Shown here: positions 58,557-64,000 of the stretch, piece after piece
How positions within the stretch are numbered: the stretch's first letter is position 1
Layout: the number at the start of each line of letters is the position of its first letter
Assembly (NCBI RefSeq): GCF_001297015.1
Contig: NZ_LIGE01000047.1
Location: 62,001-126,000 of the forward strand
Direction of reading: 5' to 3'
Length of the DNA: 64,000 nt
Origin: Pseudomonas sp. RIT-PI-r
Lineage (GTDB): Bacteria; Pseudomonadota; Gammaproteobacteria; Pseudomonadales; Pseudomonadaceae
Made by a program: the position numbers and the translations under genes
Notes under the pieces: generated by a model
What the model saw: only the letters and a program-made list of their open reading frames with translations
Databases searched by the model: none
Told to the model about the DNA's origin: nothing

Positions 58557-58883
58557 ATGACCGAAACTGATCTGCACGGACTCGCAACCGTTAAAACCAT
58601 CGGCTTCACCCCTTTCCTCTACAACTCGGATCAAGCGTTCTTCAACGTGAGCGCCGGCATCCCGATTCTCGATGCCCTGTCCAAATCCTCCGACCTGCTG
58701 TACCTCGCAAAATCCTTCGCCGAAGATGCGGCCTTCATCAGAGACACCGACCGCCACGCCTGGGCTGCGCATTACCTCACACTCATGGGCAAGGCTTTGC
58801 TTGATGATGTGATTCAGACACTGACTCCTCGTCCTCCGCGAACAAAGGCTGAATCTGAATTAGATGCACCCAAGAGCATGTAA
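58557..58883 (+). CDS. DUF3077-family small protein
   Basis: 108 residues. The N-terminal part contains PFLYNSDQAFFNVSAGIPILDALSKSSDLLYLAKSF and DTDRHAWAAHYLTLMGKALLDDV, the pattern of DUF3077, a Pseudomonas family of about 90-110 residues. No function is known. It is preceded by a long non-coding region and followed by a terminator, so it is transcribed alone. The RBS AAGGAG lies 8 bp before the ATG. The C-terminal 20 residues are Pro/Lys-rich and look unstructured. Confidence 0.85.
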   Translation: MTETDLHGLATVKTIGFTPFLYNSDQAFFNVSAGIPILDALSKSSDLLYLAKSFAEDAAFIRDTDRHAWAAHYLTLMGKALLDDVIQTLTPRPPRTKAESELDAPKSM

Positions 58884-58895
58884 AAGCGCAGGCAC

Positions 58896-58939
58896 AAAAA
58901 AGCCCCCGCCAGTTGAAAAACCGGCGAGGGCTATCTTTT
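58896..58939 (+). terminator. Terminator after the DUF3077 gene
   Basis: AAAAAAGCCCcCGCC, loop, GGCGaGGGCTATCTTTT. An A run on the left makes it bidirectional, also serving the convergent toxin gene. Confidence 0.85.
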
Positions 58940-58959
58940 AATTGGTTTCGACACATTGA

Positions 58960-59247
58960 TCAGATTCGACGCTCGGCGGCGTCGTAAACCTCTTCATCTC
59001 GCCGCACCCCAACTGCGACGATCAACACCTGAATCGCCCTGCCATTGACCCGATAAACAATGCGCGTGTCGCCCGTGAGAATCCTGCGACATCCGGCAAG
59101 GCTGGCTCTGAGCGGTTTTCCAGACTTGTCTGGCTCACCATTAATAATCCGCTCTTCAATGACATCAAGAACCCGGTTGGCTGCCGCAGATCCCAGTTGA
59201 TCCAGATCCCCTTGGACTTCCGGATGATAAATCACTCCCCAAACCAT
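58960..59247 (-). CDS. RelE/ParE-family toxin
   Basis: 95 residues. VWGVIYHPEVQGDLDQLGSAA, a basic middle region with KPLRASLAGCRRILTGDTRIVYRV and a C-terminal VGVRRDEEVYDAA fit the RelE/ParE fold (Arg, Tyr and Arg near the active strand). RelE toxins cut mRNA on the ribosome. It lies 11 bp after the antitoxin gene on the same strand, the usual antitoxin-first order. Confidence 0.9.
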   Translation of the reverse strand: MVWGVIYHPEVQGDLDQLGSAAANRVLDVIEERIINGEPDKSGKPLRASLAGCRRILTGDTRIVYRVNGRAIQVLIVAVGVRRDEEVYDAAERRI

Positions 59248-59258
59248 CCAGCACTCCT

Positions 59259-59549
59259 TTAGTCCTTCCTGGCATACCTGGCCCGCATATCGTCATGGCT
59301 GACCGCCTGGGCCGGATCAAAATTGATCAATCTCTCCCGGGCTGCCGCTTCGATGCGCAGATTCTCGAGTTCATCCAGCATCTCTTGATAGGCCTGCACA
59401 TTGATGATGACAGCGGCCGGTTGATTGTCTTTGAAGATAACCAAACGCTCAGTTGCACGACTGGAGATTTCCTTGAGCTTCGCACTGAAGCTCCTGACCA
59501 TGGCAGTGACGGAAATTGCCTGGTCAGCACGTTCTAGTAATGCCGTCAT
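59259..59549 (-). CDS. Phd/YefM-family antitoxin
   Basis: 96 residues. The N-terminal DNA-binding part (ISVTAMVRSFSAKLKEISSRATERLVIFKDNQPAAVIINVQAYQEML) is Phd/YefM. The C-terminal charged tail (about 60-96) should wrap the toxin. It precedes the RelE-type toxin by 11 bp and probably represses its own operon through the AT-rich upstream 59550-59670. Confidence 0.9.
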   Translation of the reverse strand: MTALLERADQAISVTAMVRSFSAKLKEISSRATERLVIFKDNQPAAVIINVQAYQEMLDELENLRIEAAARERLINFDPAQAVSHDDMRARYARKD

Positions 59550-59670
59550 AACTACCTCTCACTCACTTGCTGATTAGCACAATAATGCACAGAGTATTGC
59601 GTTGAATTAAACACAGTGCAACTTCCTGTTTCCAGCCACCGACCAAATACCCGCTCGACCAGACGCCCAC

Positions 59671-59710
59671 AAAAAAGCCCCCGCCAACCACAAGGCTGAC
59701 GGGGGCTTTT
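59671..59710 (-). terminator. Terminator downstream of kup
   Basis: AAAAAAGCCCCCGCC, loop, GACGGGGGCTTTT, 15 bp beyond the kup stop. Confidence 0.9.
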
Positions 59711-59725
59711 CGGTAGGGGCCAAGC

Positions 59726-61627
59726 TTACATTTCTACCTGCGTCCCCAACTCAATCACCCGATTCAGCGGCAGATTGAAGAACCGCAAATTCCCATTGGC
59801 ATTCTTCAACATGAACGCAAACAGCGCTTCACGCCAACGCGCCATCCCCTCAAGTTTCGAAGCAATCACCGTTTCGCGGCTGAGGAAGTAAGTCGTGCGC
59901 ATCGGGCTGAAATCCAGATCATCCAGATGACACAGCTTCAGCGCCTGCGGCACGTCCGGTTCATCGGTGAAGCCGAAGTGCAGGATCACCCGGAAGAAAC
60001 CCTCCCCGTGCGCTTCGACCTCGAAGCGCCGCGATGGCGGTACGCGCGGGATGTCTTCGTAGACCACCGTCAGCAACACCACCTGCTCGTGCAACACCTG
60101 GTTATGCAGCAGGTTGTGCAACAGCGCATGCGGCACGGCGTCGGAGCGTGCAGTGAGAAACACGGCTGTGCCCTGCACCCGATGCGGTGGCTGCACGCGG
60201 ATGCTGCTGATAAAGATCGGCAGCGGCAATGCACCTTCATCGAGGCGTTCGACCAGCAGTTGTTTGCCGCGCTTCCAGGTGGTCATCAGCACGAACAGCG
60301 CAATACCGGCGATCACCGGGAATGCACCGCCCTGGACGATCTTCGGCACGTTGGCGGCGAAATACAGACCGTCCACCAGCAGAAAGCCCAGCAGCACCGG
60401 CACCGCGAGGATCGGTGGCCATTTCCACAGCAGCAGCATCACTGCCGACACCAGAATGGTGGTCATCAGCATGGTGCCGGTCACCGCCACGCCGTAGGCC
60501 GAGGCCAGTGCGCCGGAGGATTCAAAGCCCAGCACCAGCAGCACCACGCCGACCATCAGCGCCCAGTTCACCGCGCCGATATAGATCTGGCCCTGCTCGT
60601 CGCTGGAGGTGTGCTGGATGTACATGCGCGGGATGTAGCCGAGCTGGATCGCCTGACGGGTCAGGGAGAACGCGCCGGAAATCACCGCTTGCGAGGCAAT
60701 CACCGTGGCCAGCGTCGACAAGCCGACCAGTGGAATCAATGCCCAGCTCGGTGCCAGCAGATAGAACGGGTTACGCGCCGCCTCGGGATTTTCCAGCAGC
60801 AAGGCGCCCTGACCGAAGTAATTGAGCACCAGCGCCGGCAACACCAGAATGAACCACGCACGGGCAATCGGCTTGCGGCCAAAGTGACCCATGTCGGCGT
60901 ACAGCGCTTCGGCACCGGTCAGCGCCAGCACCACAGCGCCGAGAATCGCCACGCCCATGCCCGGATGAACCACGAAGAAATTCACCGCCCAGATCGGGTT
61001 CATCGCATGCAGCACTTCTGGCGCGTGGCTGATGCCATACACACCGAGGGCGCCGAGGACGAGGAACCAGGTGACCATGATCGGCCCGAACAGAATGCCG
61101 ATCCGCGCCGTACCGTGTTTCTGGATCAGAAACAGCGCGACCAGCACCACCAGCGACAGCGGCACGACCCAATGGTCGATGCCATCAAATGCCAGCCCCA
61201 GACCTTCAATCGCCGACAGTACGGAAATCGCCGGGGTGATCATGCTGTCGCCATAAAACAGCGCCGCGCCGATCAGTCCGCAAACCACCAGCAACGAGCG
61301 CAATTTCTTGCGATGCCCGGCAGCGCGACGGGCCAGTGCGGTGAGCGCCATGATGCCGCCCTCGCCCTGATTGTCGGCGCGCAGCACGAACATCATGTAT
61401 TTGATCGACACGACCCAGATCAGCGACCAGAAGATCAACGACAGAATGCCCAGCACGCCGTCGTGGTTGACCGGTACGCCGTAACCGCCGGAAAACACTT
61501 CTTTGAGGGTGTACAACGGGCTCGTGCCGATGTCGCCGTAAACTACCCCGACCGCCGCGACCAGCATGCTCAGCGGCTTGGAGGCCGAACCCTCGGCGCC
61601 TGCCGCATGACTACTTGCCTGACCCAT
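59726..61627 (-). CDS. kup: Low-affinity potassium uptake protein Kup
   Basis: 633 residues with 12 membrane helices. The signature GVVYGDIGTSPLYTLKE lies near residue 32, and IFWSLIWVVSIKYMMFVLRADNQGEGGIMAL is the next conserved block. The C-terminal cytoplasmic domain (about 460-633) ends at VIELGTQVEM. Kup imports K+ with H+. AGGAGT is 5 bp before the ATG. Single gene; the gap 61628-61916 to rimO holds only promoters. Confidence 0.96.
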   Translation of the reverse strand: MGQASSHAAGAEGSASKPLSMLVAAVGVVYGDIGTSPLYTLKEVFSGGYGVPVNHDGVLGILSLIFWSLIWVVSIKYMMFVLRADNQGEGGIMALTALARRAAGHRKKLRSLLVVCGLIGAALFYGDSMITPAISVLSAIEGLGLAFDGIDHWVVPLSLVVLVALFLIQKHGTARIGILFGPIMVTWFLVLGALGVYGISHAPEVLHAMNPIWAVNFFVVHPGMGVAILGAVVLALTGAEALYADMGHFGRKPIARAWFILVLPALVLNYFGQGALLLENPEAARNPFYLLAPSWALIPLVGLSTLATVIASQAVISGAFSLTRQAIQLGYIPRMYIQHTSSDEQGQIYIGAVNWALMVGVVLLVLGFESSGALASAYGVAVTGTMLMTTILVSAVMLLLWKWPPILAVPVLLGFLLVDGLYFAANVPKIVQGGAFPVIAGIALFVLMTTWKRGKQLLVERLDEGALPLPIFISSIRVQPPHRVQGTAVFLTARSDAVPHALLHNLLHNQVLHEQVVLLTVVYEDIPRVPPSRRFEVEAHGEGFFRVILHFGFTDEPDVPQALKLCHLDDLDFSPMRTTYFLSRETVIASKLEGMARWREALFAFMLKNANGNLRFFNLPLNRVIELGTQVEM

Positions 61628-61916
61628 CCAACACTCCTGATTTTAGAACCGGCTTCTTTGAATGAAGCACTATGCTTTGTGGTGCAGCATGCGCTGTTTT
61701 ACCTGTTGTTACAGACGTTTTGTTGACTGTAAAAAATTGGTAAAGCTCAACGGCGCGAAGCATAGCGCAGCACTCGTCGTATTTCCCTGCATAAAGCTGG
61801 TCAAGTGCGTTGCTCGCCGCTAGAATTGCGCACTTTTTGATCAGAGGCGCGCCCTAAGCGCCCGTCCGTCGGCTTTCGCACCCAGAAAGCGATGTCACAA
61901 AATACCGAGGTTAGAC

Positions 61917-63254
61917 ATGTCCACCACTCCTGCGCCGGCCAATCCAAAGGTTGGCTTTGTATCTCTGGGTTGCCCGAAAGCACTGGTCGACTCCGAGCGC
62001 ATCCTGACCCAGCTGCGCATGGAAGGCTATGACGTGGTGTCCACCTATCAGGACGCCGACGTTGTAGTCGTCAACACCTGCGGTTTCATCGATTCGGCCA
62101 AGGCTGAGTCTTTGGAAGTGATCGGCGAAGCGATCAAGGAAAACGGCAAGGTCATCGTCACCGGTTGCATGGGCGTGGAAGAAGGCAACATCCGCAACGT
62201 CCACCCGAGCGTGCTGGCCGTGACCGGTCCGCAGCAGTACGAGCAAGTGGTCAACGCCGTGCACGAAGTCGTGCCGCCGCGTAAGGATCACAACCCGCTG
62301 ATCGACCTGGTGCCGCCGCAAGGCATCAAGCTGACCCCGCGTCACTACGCGTACCTGAAAATTTCCGAAGGCTGCAACCACAGCTGCTCGTTCTGCATCA
62401 TCCCGTCGATGCGCGGCAAACTTGTCAGCCGTCCGGTCGGTGATGTGCTCGACGAAGCTCAGCGTCTGGTCAAATCCGGCGTTAAAGAGCTGTTGGTGAT
62501 CTCGCAAGACACCAGCGCCTACGGCGTCGACGTCAAATACCGCACCGGTTTCTGGAACGGCGCGCCGGTGAAAACCCGCATGACCGAACTGTGTGAAGCG
62601 CTGAGCACCCTCGGCGTCTGGGTGCGTCTGCACTACGTTTACCCGTACCCGCACGTCGACGAGCTGATCCCGTTGATGGCCGCTGGCAAGATCCTGCCGT
62701 ACCTGGACATCCCGTTCCAGCACGCCAGCCCGAAAGTATTGAAGTCGATGAAACGCCCGGCGTTCGAAGACAAGACCCTGGCGCGGATCAAGAACTGGCG
62801 CGAAATCTGCCCGGACCTGATCATCCGTTCGACCTTCATCGTCGGCTTCCCGGGCGAAACTGAAGAAGATTTCCAGTACCTGCTCAACTGGCTGACCGAA
62901 GCCCAGCTCGACCGCGTTGGCTGCTTCCAGTACTCGCCGGTTGAAGGCGCCCCGGCCAATGATCTGGATCTGGAAATTGTTCCAGACGACGTCAAGCAGG
63001 ATCGTTGGGATCGCTTCATGGCGCACCAGCAAGCGATCAGCTCGGCACGTCTGCAAATGCGCATTGGCCGTGAAATCGAAGTGCTGGTGGACGAAGTCGA
63101 CGAGCAAGGCGCGGTTGGCCGCTGCTTCTTCGACGCCCCGGAAATCGACGGCAACGTGTTTATCGACAACGGCAGTAATCTGAAGCCGGGTGACAAGGTC
63201 TGGTGCAAGGTGACTGACGCTGACGAATACGACCTGTGGGCCGAACAGATCTGA
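61917..63254 (+). CDS. rimO: Ribosomal protein S12 methylthiotransferase RimO
   Basis: 445 residues. The N-terminal UPF0004 domain has VGFVSLGCPKALVDSERIL and NTCGFIDSAK, with three [4Fe-4S] cysteines. The radical SAM motif is CNHSCSFC near residue 152 and the C-terminal TRAM domain closes the protein. It adds a methylthio group to Asp88 of ribosomal protein S12. GAGGTTAGAC precedes the ATG. A family D repeat lies directly after the stop. Confidence 0.98.
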   Translation: MSTTPAPANPKVGFVSLGCPKALVDSERILTQLRMEGYDVVSTYQDADVVVVNTCGFIDSAKAESLEVIGEAIKENGKVIVTGCMGVEEGNIRNVHPSVLAVTGPQQYEQVVNAVHEVVPPRKDHNPLIDLVPPQGIKLTPRHYAYLKISEGCNHSCSFCIIPSMRGKLVSRPVGDVLDEAQRLVKSGVKELLVISQDTSAYGVDVKYRTGFWNGAPVKTRMTELCEALSTLGVWVRLHYVYPYPHVDELIPLMAAGKILPYLDIPFQHASPKVLKSMKRPAFEDKTLARIKNWREICPDLIIRSTFIVGFPGETEEDFQYLLNWLTEAQLDRVGCFQYSPVEGAPANDLDLEIVPDDVKQDRWDRFMAHQQAISSARLQMRIGREIEVLVDEVDEQGAVGRCFFDAPEIDGNVFIDNGSNLKPGDKVWCKVTDADEYDLWAEQI

Positions 63255-63261
63255 TCTGAAG

Positions 63262-63550
63262 GTCAAAAGCCCCTCACCCCAGCCCTCTCCCAGAGGGAGA
63301 GGGAGCTGACCGTGTTGTTCTTTCGAGATACATCGACCTGAACGTTCGAGTCGAACTCAGGTTTTGAACAGCACGAAGATCAGCTCCCTTCCCCCTCGCC
63401 CCCTCCCAGAGGGAGAGGGAGCTGACCGTGTTGTTCTTTCGAGGTACATCGACCTGAGCTATCCGGTCGAACTCAGGTTTTGAACAGCACGAAGATCAGC
63501 TCCCTTCCCCCTCGCCCCCTTGGGGGAGAGGGTTGGGGTGAGGGGGAGAG
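63262..63550. repeat. Family D element containing a tandem 116-bp duplication
   Basis: Starts with the same GTCAAAAGCCCCTCACCC end as the 33187 copy. Inside, GAGCTGACCGTGTTGTTC begins at 63303 and again at 63419; the two units are near-identical, each ending in a CTCCC/GGGAG or CCCTTGGGGG hairpin. No gene lies in it. Confidence 0.85.
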
Positions 63551-63596
63551 TTCTTGCTGGCGACAGAAGTATCCAGCCAGACACCGCAACAAATAC

Positions 63597-63636
63597 AAAA
63601 AGCCCCACTCTTTTTACAAGATGCGGGGCTTTTTTA
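63597..63636 (+). terminator. Intrinsic terminator between the repeat and the GNAT gene
   Basis: AAAAAGCCCC, a loop of about 17 nt, GCGGGGCTTTTTT. It would end transcription from rimO. Confidence 0.9.
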
Positions 63637-63692
63637 CGGCTATCGTTTAGCGGGGGACGGACTCCCTTGAAACGGACAAGAGGCAGACGGGC

Positions 63693-64000
63693 ATGCGTCA
63701 CCATTCGGTCATCCACACACCGAAACTCAGCGATTATCAGGAACTGACCCGGGTCTGGGAGGCCTCGGTTCGCGCCACCCATGATTTTCTGCCGGACAGC
63801 TACATCGAGCTGCTGCGCAATCTGGTGCTCTCGCGTTATCTGGATGCGGTGATGCTGATCTGCACCAGGGACGCCGACCAGCGCATCACCGGGTTTGCCG
63901 GTGTCGCGGCGGGCAAGATCGAGATGCTGTTTATCGATCCGGATTATCGGGGTCAGGGCTTGGGCAAGAAGCTGCTCAACTATGCCATGCAGCATCTGAA
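63693..64000 (+). CDS. GNAT-family N-acetyltransferase (3' end cut by window edge)
   Basis: ATG 63693 opens a frame to the window edge (about 102 codons). TRVWEASVRATHDFLPDSYIE and FAGVAAGKIEMLFIDPDYRGQGLGKKLL are the GNAT fold, the second being the acetyl-CoA pyrophosphate loop (RGQGLG). It resembles E. coli YjaB-type acetyltransferases. The substrate is unknown. Confidence 0.9.
   Translation, partial: MRHHSVIHTPKLSDYQELTRVWEASVRATHDFLPDSYIELLRNLVLSRYLDAVMLICTRDADQRITGFAGVAAGKIEMLFIDPDYRGQGLGKKLLNYAMQHL

Noticed and set aside
63262..63550. Possible CRISPR array or tandem satellite
   Set aside because: Only two units of 116 bp with no regular short repeats or unique spacers, and no cas genes.

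Overview
The window looks like a chromosomal segment of a Pseudomonas of the P. fluorescens group. The evidence is the high-GC coding pattern, Pseudomonas-type gene content (aot-like transporter, mprF with its AcvB/VirJ-domain partner, DUF3077 gene, halovibrin-like proteins, duplicated initiator tRNA) and many dispersed palindromic REP-type elements between genes. No prophage, integrase, IS element or CRISPR array was seen.

Layout. 1-2.4 kb: two secreted halovibrin-like proteins on the minus strand, one cut by the window edge, the other with a duplicated C-terminal domain. 2.7-5.1 kb: a tightly overlapped bufferin operon (peptide precursor, MNIO/DUF692 enzyme, DUF2063 partner, DoxX membrane protein). 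5.2-12 kb: a LysR regulator divergent from a non-canonical SDR, a lipoprotein, an FAD oxidoreductase, a cysteine-synthase-fold enzyme and nhaA. 12.0-14.8 kb: a small accessory island with a zeta-toxin-like kinase broken by one frameshift and a colicin E3-type rRNase bacteriocin with its immunity gene.

14.8-27 kb: envelope and housekeeping genes, mostly minus strand: glycine-zipper lipoprotein, pdxH, an OmpA protein with a lysine/alanine tail, family VIII esterase, a large glycoside hydrolase, dinG, a CopD-like protein, a collagen-like Gly-rich protein and two tandem OmpA-type lipoproteins. 27-33 kb: YchJ and a second SEC-C protein around a LEA-type lipoprotein, a cysteine hydrolase, a GST and a penicillin acylase.

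33-44 kb: the four-gene ligase-associated DNA repair set (MBL exonuclease, ATP-dependent ligase, Lhr-like helicase, PdeM phosphoesterase). It is split into two halves by a complete basic amino-acid ABC transporter operon of aotJQMOP type. 44-64 kb: dcd, a cold-shock gene, a DUF481 protein, an alkyltransferase-like protein, ampG, proS, dinB, two identical initiator tRNA genes, mprF with an alanyl-PG hydrolase candidate, a DUF3077 gene with a long leader, a RelE/Phd toxin-antitoxin pair, kup, rimO and a truncated GNAT gene.

The most notable points are the bufferin operon, the short E3-type bacteriocin that seems to lack a large receptor-binding region, the interrupted repair operon, the single-base lesion in the zeta-like gene, an in-frame amber codon in a small gene next to pdxH, and at least four families of intergenic palindromes. 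All family calls rest on recognising motifs and sequence by eye; no database search was run.
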